A stretch of DNA of 62,050 bases from Cardiobacteriaceae bacterium (GTDB taxonomy: Bacteria > Pseudomonadota > Gammaproteobacteria > Cardiobacteriales > Cardiobacteriaceae). The DNA is taken from contig JAUNEA010000009.1 of assembly GCA_030525785.1 (NCBI GenBank), forward strand, positions 1-62,050, written 5' to 3'. The translations under genes and the position numbers were made by a program. This document shows positions 1-8,680 of the stretch, in pieces. Each line of letters opens with the position of its first letter. The stretch's first letter is position 1. Under the pieces are notes generated by a model. That model did not search any database. It was not told the DNA's origin and saw only the letters and a list, made by a program, of their open reading frames with translations.

Positions 1-53
1 AGAAATTCAACCACATTTTGATTGGCGCGGATTGCGCCTACGATACCGCACAT
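1..53 (-). CDS. glmS: Glutamine--fructose-6-phosphate aminotransferase, N-terminal fragment
   Basis: Only the first 17 codons are in the window; the gene continues beyond position 1. The peptide MCGIVGAIRANQNVVEF is the start of the GlmS glutaminase domain. Cys2, which becomes the N-terminal nucleophile after Met removal, releases ammonia from glutamine to make glucosamine-6-phosphate, the first step towards UDP-GlcNAc for peptidoglycan and LPS. An AAGGA ribosome binding site lies about 7 nt before the ATG. The stretch at 54-203 is its upstream region and holds one CAAAGCGCTTTG copy near 172; no clear promoter was assigned there. Confidence 0.85.
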   Translation of the reverse strand, partial: MCGIVGAIRANQNVVEF

Positions 54-203
54 AAAAGTTCCTTAGTATCAAAATATAAAAATAACCAACCTTATGAGCT
101 TCCCAAATCGGTTGGGCTATGGCGTTAAGCCAAGCTTATGATACCTTGCGAACAAAGCGCTTTGGTTGAAGTTTGGTTAGTGAAAGGAAATAAGTGCAAT
201 AAA

Positions 204-229
204 AAACCCCTGTTTTTTAACAGGGGTTT
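204..229 (-). terminator. Intrinsic terminator after tRNA-Arg
   Basis: Perfect 11-bp stem AAACCCCTGTT / AACAGGGGTTT with a 4-nt loop, followed on the minus strand by a run of T. It lies 10 nt past the tRNA-Arg CCA end and should end that transcript. Confidence 0.85.
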
Positions 230-238
230 GGAATTTGA

Positions 239-315
239 TGGCGCGCCCGGAAGGACTCGAACCTCCGACCGCTTGGTTCGTAGCCAAGTACTCTAATCCA
301 CTGAGCTACGGGCGC
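239..315 (-). tRNA. tRNA-Arg (anticodon ACG)
   Basis: A 77-nt cloverleaf with acceptor stem GCGCCCG/CGGGCGC, D-arm GCTCAGTGGATTAGAGT, anticodon loop CTACGAA and T-arm GGTTCGAGTCC. The 3' CCA is encoded (239-241). The anticodon ACG, with A34 presumably deaminated to inosine by TadA, reads CGU/CGC/CGA. It has its own promoter at 328-356 and terminator at 204-229, so it looks like a single-gene unit downstream of the VWA gene. Confidence 0.95.
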
Positions 316-327
316 GTTAGGCTGGCT

Positions 328-356
328 ATTATGTCTACAAAGCGCTTTGTTGTCAA
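328..356 (-). promoter_or_regulatory. tRNA-Arg promoter with the palindrome in its spacer
   Basis: Minus-strand -35 TTGACA (351-356), 17-bp spacer, -10 CATAAT (328-333). The full 12-mer CAAAGCGCTTTG occupies 338-349, that is most of the spacer. The -35 is a perfect sigma-70 consensus and the predicted start is a few bases before the tRNA. Confidence 0.75.
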
Positions 357-365
357 GCAAAATCA

Positions 366-1487
366 TCAAATCGCTTTGTCCTCATGAGCAAATGCCATCA
401 AATCCTGACGATTCAAAGCTGCTGCCATCAAATCAGGGAATTTATCAGGCGTACACGCAAAACACGGCACACCCAAATCCGCCAAAAACTGTGCATTGCC
501 CTTATCGTAACTCGGCGCACCATCATCATTCAGCGCCAGCAAAACAATCAGCTGCACGCCAGAGTGAACCAATTCCGCCATTTTCTCGCGCATCTTCCGC
601 TCATCGCCGCCTTCGTATAAATCAGTCACCAAAATCAAAGTGGTATCATTGGGGCGCGTGATTTGCTCACTGCAATAACGCAAGGCACGATGAATATCCG
701 TGCCACCGCCTAATTGCACGCCGAACAACAAATCCACAGGGTCTTGCATTTGTTCACTCAAATCCACCACCGCCGTATCAAACACCACCATCTTCGTATT
801 TAAACTCGGCAACGATGCCAAAACCGCTCCAAAAACCCCAGAATACACTACCGAAGTTCCCATAGAGCCACTTTGATCAAGGCATAAAATCACCTCACGA
901 AGCGCTTTGCGTTTGCGCCCAAAGCCAATGCGGGTTTCAGGGATAATGGTTTGATAATCAGGCTGGTAATGCTTGAGGTTTTTCAGAATAGTGCTGTGCC
1001 AATCGATTTCTTGATGACGAGGATTACGCGTGCGAACACCACGATTGAGTGCCCCCAACACCGCTTGCTGCAAAGGTTGCTCCAGCTTCTGCATCAGCTC
1101 TTTGACCACTTTCTCCACAATCAATCGCGCCAAATCCTTGTTCTTTTTAGGAATCATGCCGCTTAAGCTCATCAAAGTCGCGACCAAATGCACATCAGGA
1201 ACCACCGTTTCCAGCATCTCCTTTTCGGTTAAAAGTTGCGTTAAGTTCAGCCGTTGCACAGCATCTTTTTGCATCACCTGCACCACAGACTGCGGAAAAA
1301 ATTCGCGAATATCCGAAAGCCACCCAGCCACTTTTGGCGCTGATGCTCCCAATCCCCCCTTACTCTTCGGCTTGGGGTCATACAAAGCGTTTAATGCGTT
1401 ATCCAGCCTTAGTTCGCGTTCTTCTAACTTTGCCAGCCCCTCACCTTCGTTGCCCAGAATCAATCGCCAACGGGTATTCGTATTCAT
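366..1487 (-). CDS. VWA domain protein of a MoxR/VWA cluster (YehP-like)
   Basis: 373 aa. A helical N-terminal half is followed, from about residue 195, by a von Willebrand A domain with the MIDAS motif DQSGSMG, a GGGTDI segment and a VTDLYEGG segment, all expected to bind a divalent metal. VWA proteins paired with MoxR ATPases usually act in the cytoplasm as chaperone-like adaptors. The ATG overlaps the stop of the upstream DUF5682 gene by 4 nt, so the two are translationally coupled. It is the last gene of the cluster that starts at 8528. It resembles E. coli YehP by domain type and gene order; the substrate is unknown. Confidence 0.8.
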   Translation of the reverse strand: MNTNTRWRLILGNEGEGLAKLEERELRLDNALNALYDPKPKSKGGLGASAPKVAGWLSDIREFFPQSVVQVMQKDAVQRLNLTQLLTEKEMLETVVPDVHLVATLMSLSGMIPKKNKDLARLIVEKVVKELMQKLEQPLQQAVLGALNRGVRTRNPRHQEIDWHSTILKNLKHYQPDYQTIIPETRIGFGRKRKALREVILCLDQSGSMGTSVVYSGVFGAVLASLPSLNTKMVVFDTAVVDLSEQMQDPVDLLFGVQLGGGTDIHRALRYCSEQITRPNDTTLILVTDLYEGGDERKMREKMAELVHSGVQLIVLLALNDDGAPSYDKGNAQFLADLGVPCFACTPDKFPDLMAAALNRQDLMAFAHEDKAI

Positions 1488-3709
1488 AACGCCTCCGCTT
1501 GTAAACCCAACAAATCTGCCATCGTCATCAAAGCGCTTTGCCCTGTTGGACTTGGCGTGAAGGTGGTATGAGAAGGCGTTGCCAATGGCTTGATAGGCTG
1601 TTTGACTTTCTCACCAATCTGCCGTCTCTCGCCAAATTCAAAGCTTGAGAAAGTTCGGCGCAACAGAGGCAAAATCTCCATGAACCTTTCATCATCAAGC
1701 TCTTCTACCCAATTAAACACCAGTGACCAAAGCGCTTCGTACAACAAAAGTATCGTGCCAGATTCAAACAAAAACCCTTCCAACCACAAAGCAACATCAT
1801 TCGCCACCCGACTCGCCGATAAAGATTGAGAAAATAACCATGCCATTTCCTCCTCGCTCAAAGCGCTTTGCTCAAAGCCTATCCTTGCTGCCAAGCCAGA
1901 TAACATAGGGTGAACCGTTTGATGCTCAATCAGCGTCAAAAGCCCATGATGAAAACGTGACAATAAGCCCTCATCAGCCAGTTGCACCAAAGCATAATGG
2001 GCTTGGCGAAATGCTTGGAAAAGCGCTTTGGCACTATCGTCATCAATCTGACTACAACCCAAAACCATGCCCACTTCAATCCGTATCACCAACGTTTCCA
2101 AAACTTGCCACAATCCTCCATCAGCCACTTTCCCCTCTGACTTCAGCCCATCGATGCCATCACGCACCGAACCATAACGCAAGCCCTCACACAAAGCAGG
2201 TAAGCTGGATAGCATCTGCAGAATATCCTGTGTGCTAGCCGATTGTTCCATAATCCGCTGGCTCAAAGATGCCAAAACCTGTGGCAAATCGGCAGGCAAC
2301 ACTTGGGGCAACAAAGCGCTTAACTTCGCCAATGAAGCTTGTTTCATCTGTTCTTGTAAATAATGCTGACAAGCTTCAGCTAGCGTTGTGCCGTAAATGG
2401 CTTTTTCCGCCGCCTGAATATGGTATTCAGGCTGATAATGCAATTCCCAAGCCTCTGCAAAAGTGCCACGACCGCCGACTTGCGTTTGATGCCCCCAGTT
2501 TATCCCCAGCAAATGCAAGCGATGCAGAAAGATACTTCGCTCTAAATCCAATGGTTTACGCAAATCAAGCTTCAAGGTTTTCACCTCAGCAGTAAGCGGC
2601 AAACGCAAGCGTTTATGAGCCTGCTCCAAATCCCACAACAACGGCAATTTTGGCACTGAATCAGGGACATGCCCCATACTGTTGCCTACCAGCAAATCCT
2701 CACGTATCACTGCCAAAGCGCTTTCATCGCCCATCGAAACGATAGATTTCAGCGACTCCAAATAATCTCCCAATTGAGGCTTTGCCAACCCTCGCAATTT
2801 AGCCATCATCGAGGATAATCGCCAAATTTCCATAACATGTGCTGCCGAAACCTCAAAGCGCTTTGCTCTCAAAAGTTGCGCCATCTCTAATACCCATAGC
2901 AAGCCATTGTCATCAGGGTATTGCCATTGATATTCGTAATAATGAGGAGCATCAATACCTGCACCATAACCACTTTGCTGAGATAAGCGCGAGTTTGTCC
3001 AGTTAATCCAAGTACAACTGACTTTCGCCTTGCTCATGCCCTTGAAATATGCCTCGTCTTCTTTCTTACTCACTTTCGCCAACAAAGCAGGCGCATGCCA
3101 AGCACCACACACCACCGCTATCCGTTCAAACCCTTCTTTCTCCGCCGCACGAATTTGTAAACGCATATAGGCTTCGCGCTTGGCATCACGCTTAGAGGTA
3201 GGATAGTGTTCACGCAAAGCGCTTATTGCCTCCACAATAGCCTCAAAGCAATCCTCGCCACGCTCTTCTATCACCGTGTCCCACCATGTCGCTCCATCAT
3301 CAAATCCTGCCACAAGAGCGAAATCATCAAGAGGAGAATGCACATCATCTGACAAAGCGCTTTGTTCGCAGGCTTGGCTTTCATCACGCCATTCATCTTC
3401 AAACTGATAAGCCAGTGGCAAATCAAAAAATCGCGTAGGAATGCCTTGTTTTACGCCGTAACACAAAGCTTGCCACTCAGGAGAATAAAGGGCAAAAGGA
3501 TAAAACACCGCCGATTCTGGCTTATCCACCGCATAAGCCAACAATGCCACAGGTGGCTTCATCTCCTCATGTACCACATACTCCACCAAATCATTGCCTT
3601 CTGGTGGCCCCTCAATCAACACACAATCAGGCTTAAAGGTCTCCAGCGCCACACAAAGCGCTTTGCTGCTGCCGACTCCATGATGGCGTATCGGAAAAAG
3701 CTTTATCAT
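1484..3709 (-). CDS. DUF5682 family protein (YehM-like)
   Basis: 741 aa, starting MIKLFPIRHHGVGSS, a typical N-terminus of the DUF5682 family. The chosen ATG at 3709 has GAGGGGATTGAG before it; a longer frame from a TTG at 3730 is less likely. The N-terminal part carries conserved-looking motifs IRHHGVGSS, IEGPPEGND and VVCGAWHAPAL, and the rest is mostly helical. The biochemical role of the family is not established. It always sits next to a MoxR ATPase and a VWA protein, as here. Several QSAL and KRF insertions coincide with copies of the genome palindrome. Confidence 0.75.
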   Translation of the reverse strand: MIKLFPIRHHGVGSSKALCVALETFKPDCVLIEGPPEGNDLVEYVVHEEMKPPVALLAYAVDKPESAVFYPFALYSPEWQALCYGVKQGIPTRFFDLPLAYQFEDEWRDESQACEQSALSDDVHSPLDDFALVAGFDDGATWWDTVIEERGEDCFEAIVEAISALREHYPTSKRDAKREAYMRLQIRAAEKEGFERIAVVCGAWHAPALLAKVSKKEDEAYFKGMSKAKVSCTWINWTNSRLSQQSGYGAGIDAPHYYEYQWQYPDDNGLLWVLEMAQLLRAKRFEVSAAHVMEIWRLSSMMAKLRGLAKPQLGDYLESLKSIVSMGDESALAVIREDLLVGNSMGHVPDSVPKLPLLWDLEQAHKRLRLPLTAEVKTLKLDLRKPLDLERSIFLHRLHLLGINWGHQTQVGGRGTFAEAWELHYQPEYHIQAAEKAIYGTTLAEACQHYLQEQMKQASLAKLSALLPQVLPADLPQVLASLSQRIMEQSASTQDILQMLSSLPALCEGLRYGSVRDGIDGLKSEGKVADGGLWQVLETLVIRIEVGMVLGCSQIDDDSAKALFQAFRQAHYALVQLADEGLLSRFHHGLLTLIEHQTVHPMLSGLAARIGFEQSALSEEEMAWLFSQSLSASRVANDVALWLEGFLFESGTILLLYEALWSLVFNWVEELDDERFMEILPLLRRTFSSFEFGERRQIGEKVKQPIKPLATPSHTTFTPSPTGQSALMTMADLLGLQAEAL

Positions 3710-3739
3710 CTCAATCCCCTCAAACGGCAAGCCCCAGCA

Positions 3740-4819
3740 TCACAACACATCACGACTCGCGCGATACAAATCCTGCCAGCCCTCGCGATTTTTCACCACC
3801 GTTTCCAAATACTCCTGCCACACCACTTTATCCGCCACAGGATCTTTCACCACCGCTCCCATCAAGCCAGAAATCAAATCATGGGCTTTGAGTTCGCCAT
3901 CGCCGAAAAAGCTGGAAAGCGTTAAGCCGTTGTTCATGACAGAAATAGCCTCCGCCGTGCTTAATGTGCCACTGGGAACCTTCAGCTTGCTTTTCTTATC
4001 CACCGTCACGCCAGAACGCAATTCTCGGAAAATGGTCACCACGCGCTCAATTTCTTCACTCGCTGGCGATTGCTTATCCAGCCCCAAGCTGTTTTCAAAA
4101 CTCTCAACCCGTGAGCGTACAATCTCCACTTCTTCTTTCAAACTCGCAGGCAAGGGTAAGATAACGGTGTTAAAACGGCGTTTCAAAGCGCTTGATAATT
4201 CATTCACGCCTTTATCACGATTGTTTGCCGTTGCAATGACATTGAATCCTCGTACGGCTTGCACTTCGGTATTCAACTCAGGAATAGGCATGGTTTTCTC
4301 CGATAAAATCGTGATTAATGTATCTTGTACATCAGCGCCAATACGCGTTAATTCTTCAATACGCGCAATCTTGCCTTCTTTCATCGCACGCATCATCGGC
4401 GTTTCTACCAAAGCGCTTTGGCTAGGGCCTTTGGCAAGCAATTCCGCGTAATTCCAACCATAACGGATAGCCTCTTCGCTGGTGCCTGCTGTGCCTTGTA
4501 TCACCAAAGTGCTATCACCTGTGATCGCCGCTGCCAAATGCTCACTTACCCAACTCTTCGCCGTACCAGGCAAGCCGTAAAGCAACAAAGCGCGATCGGT
4601 TGCAAGGGTCGCAACCGCAATTTCCATCAAACGGCGATTGCCTATGTATTTGGGGCTAATCTCAAAGCCATTTTTCAACTTGCCTCCCATCAAATATTGC
4701 ACCACCGCTTGCGGCGAGAGTTTCCATCGGGCTGGCTTGGCTTGGGTATCTTGTTGGGCTAAGGCTTCCAGCTCTGTGGCAAATTGTTGTTCGGCATGTT
4801 GGCGTAACAGTTCAGACAT
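3740..4819 (-). CDS. MoxR-type AAA+ ATPase (YehL-like)
   Basis: 359 aa. Walker A is GLPGTAKS (about residue 83). The Walker B region reads IARIEELTRI rather than the usual hydrophobic-DE, the sensor-1 region is NVIATANNRDKG, and the arginine-finger region is ALKRRFNTV. MoxR ATPases remodel partner proteins, generally together with a VWA adaptor, which is encoded two genes downstream. AGGAG lies 7 nt before the ATG. It follows the DUF5691 gene by 16 nt in one operon. The family assignment is firm; the target is unknown. Confidence 0.85.
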   Translation of the reverse strand: MSELLRQHAEQQFATELEALAQQDTQAKPARWKLSPQAVVQYLMGGKLKNGFEISPKYIGNRRLMEIAVATLATDRALLLYGLPGTAKSWVSEHLAAAITGDSTLVIQGTAGTSEEAIRYGWNYAELLAKGPSQSALVETPMMRAMKEGKIARIEELTRIGADVQDTLITILSEKTMPIPELNTEVQAVRGFNVIATANNRDKGVNELSSALKRRFNTVILPLPASLKEEVEIVRSRVESFENSLGLDKQSPASEEIERVVTIFRELRSGVTVDKKSKLKVPSGTLSTAEAISVMNNGLTLSSFFGDGELKAHDLISGLMGAVVKDPVADKVVWQEYLETVVKNREGWQDLYRASRDVL

Positions 4820-4835
4820 AAAAAACTCCTAAAAA

Positions 4836-6371
4836 TTAAACAGCACAAAGCGCTTTGAGAAATTTCTGTTTCTGTTTAAAAACAGAAAGATAAGGTTTTT
4901 GCGGTGCTTTCTTCGCACATAGGTATTGAAATACCTGTTCCGTTGATTCATCAGTAGGCAAATGCACAATCATTGGAAACAGCTCATATTCGCCCCAATA
5001 ATAGTAATTCTTGATGAGATTGAACACGAATTGGGTATATTCTTGCCCCCATGTTTGCCACTCGTCTTTTTGCTCTACAGGCAAAGATAAAGTTCGGCTT
5101 AATCGCACAGTAACCCCAACCGAATCGTTTGATTCTGACTCATTCAACGCCTTGAAACCACTACTTTTATAAACCGCCCCGCGCATAACATCTTCCTTAT
5201 CTTCCACTGACAAATAGCCCAATAACTCGCTATTTCTCTCGTCAATTTCTTTCGATAAAAGCGCTTTGATAACCGCTGCGGTGGGGAATCGTTTTCCCCA
5301 ATGTTGCACCGCATCACGCAATTCAAGCCCTTTCACAGGTGGGTTGTTCAACAAAATTTTGATCGCACTTTCCTCATCAACGCCAAGCCATTGTGCATAA
5401 AATTCAGGGCGCAATCGCAACATCAATTGGCGCAAAATAAAGTTATCGTCACTTTCTCTTTTCTGCGAGCTTATCGCTTCAAACCCTAGCTTTTTCATTT
5501 CAGCTTCAAAGGGTTGGGGAGTGTAATGCCATGTGTTATCACGATAAGAGACACGCGCTACCCACCATTCTTCTAAACGTTTGCTGTGCATACTGGGCAA
5601 TCGCTCCAATAAATCCATCGCCACTTCGCGCACACGCTGACTACGGTCTTTCTCCAAAGCGCTTTGCAAAAACGCCTCATCATCAAGCGATAAGCCAACT
5701 TCAAAGCTTTTCAACCATCGTTCACGCACATCAGCCCCATCGCTCTTCCACGATTGCTGAACCGCCTCACGCGCCAAAACAGGGTTCTTTTGGCGCATCA
5801 GCGATAGCCAAGCCGCACGGTTGGCTGTTGTTTCCAATGAAAAATCAAACGATTCGTCAGTATCCTTTTGATTTTCACCAGAATCCCAAAATCCCATATG
5901 CTTGCCTATAAATTCACCGTGTGCGCCCAAAAGCTCACGCCCAAAAGCGCTTTGATGAAGCGATTGGCACAATCCAATCCTATCTTTTTGAAACAATTTC
6001 ATCAGGATAGAAGATGGCAACGCATAGCCAGAGGCATGAATTTTCATGAAAGCAAAACGCAGCAAAGGCTCGCTATGCGATTGATTCAACCATTCCTCAA
6101 CCACTTCACGCGCCTCTTCAGGCAAAGTGGGCTTGGTTGCATCAGGCGTAAAATGGGGAGGCTGATGAGCTTCGGTTCGCATCGGTAAGGTTTGTGAAGC
6201 TTGCTCGTAAGCAAAAGCTAAACTGCTGATTTGATACAAAATAGATTCCAAGCTCTGCCCCTGCAAACGCTGCATAAAGGGCTGAAAGGGTTCTGGCAAT
6301 GTGGGCAAAGCGCTTTGTTTTGCCGTGCCCAATTGTGCTATGGGCTGTAATAATGTGGAAAAAGAAGTCAT
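4836..6371 (-). CDS. DUF5691 family protein of the MoxR/VWA cluster
   Basis: 511 aa, helical and repeat-like. It contains a run of leucine-rich helical segments (for example VREVAMDLLERLPSM around residue 245) reminiscent of HEAT-type scaffolds. No catalytic motif is evident. Proteins annotated DUF5691 are found beside SWIM, MoxR, DUF5682 and VWA genes in many bacteria, and this gene holds that position. The start is the ATG at 6371 with AAGG upstream. Motif-encoded QSAL/KAL tetrapeptides occur at several places. Function unknown; a scaffold role is inference. Confidence 0.65.
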   Translation of the reverse strand: MTSFSTLLQPIAQLGTAKQSALPTLPEPFQPFMQRLQGQSLESILYQISSLAFAYEQASQTLPMRTEAHQPPHFTPDATKPTLPEEAREVVEEWLNQSHSEPLLRFAFMKIHASGYALPSSILMKLFQKDRIGLCQSLHQSAFGRELLGAHGEFIGKHMGFWDSGENQKDTDESFDFSLETTANRAAWLSLMRQKNPVLAREAVQQSWKSDGADVRERWLKSFEVGLSLDDEAFLQSALEKDRSQRVREVAMDLLERLPSMHSKRLEEWWVARVSYRDNTWHYTPQPFEAEMKKLGFEAISSQKRESDDNFILRQLMLRLRPEFYAQWLGVDEESAIKILLNNPPVKGLELRDAVQHWGKRFPTAAVIKALLSKEIDERNSELLGYLSVEDKEDVMRGAVYKSSGFKALNESESNDSVGVTVRLSRTLSLPVEQKDEWQTWGQEYTQFVFNLIKNYYYWGEYELFPMIVHLPTDESTEQVFQYLCAKKAPQKPYLSVFKQKQKFLKALCAV

Positions 6372-6442
6372 AGCCTTACCTTTTTATTTTGCTTACCTTA
6401 AGCAAATTTTTTATGCTAACCATTAGGGTTACCTTACATGGA

Positions 6443-7240
6443 TTATTTTAGCCAATCTTTAAGCTCTTCATAAGAAAGAGTCAATGTGATTTCCCCTTCA
6501 GAATAACTCGCGATTTGATAGGGTGGGTAAACAAAATTTAAACCATAAGCATTAAAATAAAAATTATCCGTCAGCAAAGCGCTTTGTATCGAATCTTCTG
6601 GCGATTCTCCTGCTTTTATTTCAATACAACAATGTTCTTCTTTTTGATATTCTTGGGCAGAGGAAATATTTTTCACGTCAAAATAAGCCTTCATCAAAGC
6701 GCTTTGCAAATCAGGCATACTTTCTTCTTTAATCAAATCATTAAGCTTGATAAGTTCATCATCTTGGCTGAATACATAATAGGTAGTCCCTCCCAATCCA
6801 TGTGCGCCACCTGAATAAGTATACCAATCAACTGCAATTTGCTCTCGATTTTGAGTGTGCCCAAGATAACGAGGCTTTATATGATGTGCTTGACCACACC
6901 ACATCAGTCGATTGATTTCATTACCTAGTTTTTTCTCCTGCTCCATTTCTTGAACTGCGGTTTTAAATCCTTCTTCTATCATGTTAAGCAATGCTTCACG
7001 CGTCAAAATATCTTGATTAACAACTTTATCAATCAGAGGGCGATTACTCTTCATACGATAGATTTCATAACCAAAAATTTCCCTATCCATCATATCTTCA
7101 TGACACCACTCATAAAAGGCATGATAAGAGGGCGCTTCATAAATAACGTCACTTATATTTTCCCATTCAAAAAACATATCTTTTGCCAAAGCCATTTGAC
7201 TCATCAACATCAAAACCATAAGCGCCCATTTTTTCATCAT
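6443..7240 (-). CDS. Secreted DUF3298 (RsiV-like C-terminal) protein
   Basis: 265 aa. A signal peptide MMKKWALMVLMLMSQMALA is followed by a periplasmic domain with YSGGAHGLGG and a terminal FYFNAYGLNFVYPPYQIA segment, both hallmarks of the DUF3298 fold. No transmembrane anchor follows, so it is not a full RsiV anti-sigma factor. The ATG at 7240 begins 1 nt after the stop of the SWIM gene, using a GGGGA site inside that gene. A longer in-frame reading from 7291 overlaps the SWIM gene and lacks support. It interrupts an otherwise cytoplasmic MoxR/VWA cluster, which is unusual. Confidence 0.7.
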   Translation of the reverse strand: MMKKWALMVLMLMSQMALAKDMFFEWENISDVIYEAPSYHAFYEWCHEDMMDREIFGYEIYRMKSNRPLIDKVVNQDILTREALLNMIEEGFKTAVQEMEQEKKLGNEINRLMWCGQAHHIKPRYLGHTQNREQIAVDWYTYSGGAHGLGGTTYYVFSQDDELIKLNDLIKEESMPDLQSALMKAYFDVKNISSAQEYQKEEHCCIEIKAGESPEDSIQSALLTDNFYFNAYGLNFVYPPYQIASYSEGEITLTLSYEELKDWLK

Positions 7241-7241
7241 T

Positions 7242-8528
7242 CTATTCCCCATAAAGATAAAGTAACTGATATTGCTGATTCTCCACATCATAAAGAACGG
7301 CTGCTTGGAAAGGTTGCATAGGAAATTCGCTCAACAAGCGTAATTTTTGCTCTTCGGTTATCACGATAGGCAAGAGATGGTTTTCATTCATCAAATACCA
7401 AACCGAATGCTGCACCGAAAAACGCAAATCTTTAATCAGCATAGGTATCTTCGTTAATAAAGGATTTTCCACCAAAGCGCTTTGCACCTCCGCCCACGCC
7501 GTCTCCAAATCCAGCGCCCCTGTTGGCGATGCCTTGCCTTTTAATGTCCAGCTTTTGGGCAAAGCTCGATATTGACGAACACCTGAGTAAAAACAAAGCT
7601 CTCCTTCATACTTCCCACCCAAAATCGCAGGCACTTGATGCATTTTGCCCGCCATCACAAATTCCATCAAAAAGGCAAAGCGCTTTGTTTTTTCACCATA
7701 AAGCCAGTAAAACTCACTATGCCCTCGCTCTAAAATCTGGCGAGTTATCCCCACACAATGCCAAGTATCCCATACCCCTTCACGCGCCAGAATCTCTTCT
7801 TTGCTCACCGTAAAGCCCAAACGCATATCTACTTCCGCCTGCCATGCTGTACTTAGTTGTTCGCGCCGTTTAAACATCACACAAAGGCTATACAAAGCGC
7901 TTAGGCGTTGGAACAAATGTTCGCGGTTACCATCGCCTTGATACTCCCAAACCAAATGCTGCAATTGCCCCGCAAGACCTGAAATTTGCGCATCAATCAT
8001 GCGTTTTGCCATCTCCAGTGCCTGCTCAGCCTGAAAGCCCATCAAGCCTGAACGTATCACATCTTCCAACCACATCATCAACGATTCCACCCCAGCTAAG
8101 GCATTGTCCAAACGCTTGGCAGAAACTTGGCTTGGCTTTTTCACCACTTTAGGCTTAGCTTCAGAAGCTTGTTCGGCTTTGGCTTGCTTTTGCTGACGTT
8201 TATCCAGCCATGCTTCTACCCAATCGGGCATCTCCTGTTCACCAAAAGCCAAAGCGCTTTGACTGTAACGCAGCAGCAACGCCAAACCATGCTTACACGG
8301 AAACTTCCGACTTGGGCAAGAACATTTGAATGCAGGTTCACGCAAGTCAATCACCACTTGATAAGGATTTTTCCCACTGCCCTGACACAAGCCCGAAATC
8401 GCCAAGCCATCAGCCAAAGTGTATAAAGCGCTTTGGCTCCACAATGATTCTTTCAGCAAACCTTTGGCAGAGCTATAAGAGGAAGCATCAGGGGCAAGCT
8501 GTTGAATGGTTTCGGGCGTGAAATTCAT
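7242..8528 (-). CDS. SWIM zinc-finger protein (first gene of the MoxR/VWA cluster)
   Basis: 428 aa. The SWIM motif CSCPSRKFPCKHGLALLL (about residue 70) gives CxCx(7)CxH zinc ligands, expected to bind nucleic acid or protein. A lysine-rich linker (about residues 110-135) precedes a helical domain. AGGAAA lies before the ATG. SWIM proteins of this kind lead MoxR/DUF5682/VWA clusters, including E. coli YehQ. Divergent from scpB, with a 152-nt shared upstream region containing one palindrome. Confidence 0.75.
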   Translation of the reverse strand: MNFTPETIQQLAPDASSYSSAKGLLKESLWSQSALYTLADGLAISGLCQGSGKNPYQVVIDLREPAFKCSCPSRKFPCKHGLALLLRYSQSALAFGEQEMPDWVEAWLDKRQQKQAKAEQASEAKPKVVKKPSQVSAKRLDNALAGVESLMMWLEDVIRSGLMGFQAEQALEMAKRMIDAQISGLAGQLQHLVWEYQGDGNREHLFQRLSALYSLCVMFKRREQLSTAWQAEVDMRLGFTVSKEEILAREGVWDTWHCVGITRQILERGHSEFYWLYGEKTKRFAFLMEFVMAGKMHQVPAILGGKYEGELCFYSGVRQYRALPKSWTLKGKASPTGALDLETAWAEVQSALVENPLLTKIPMLIKDLRFSVQHSVWYLMNENHLLPIVITEEQKLRLLSEFPMQPFQAAVLYDVENQQYQLLYLYGE

Positions 8529-8609
8529 GGAGTTTCCTAAGAACGGTTTAAAGTTATCTAAAAATTCATCATCTCATTTTACTGAAATTCCACCGCCTCC
8601 CAAAGCGCT

Positions 8610-8641
8610 TTGGCATCTCTCTGGCTCCTTTCCGTTATAAT
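8610..8641 (+). promoter_or_regulatory. Candidate scpB promoter
   Basis: TATAAT at 8636-8641 is a perfect -10. The best upstream hexamer, TTGGCA at 8610-8615, is 20 bp away, longer than optimal, and its TTGG is the right edge of the palindrome copy at 8600-8611. The -10 is convincing; the -35 is tentative. Confidence 0.4.
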
Positions 8642-8680
8642 GGCTTTTATCGATGAAATGCTATTTGTGAAGGAATTTTG

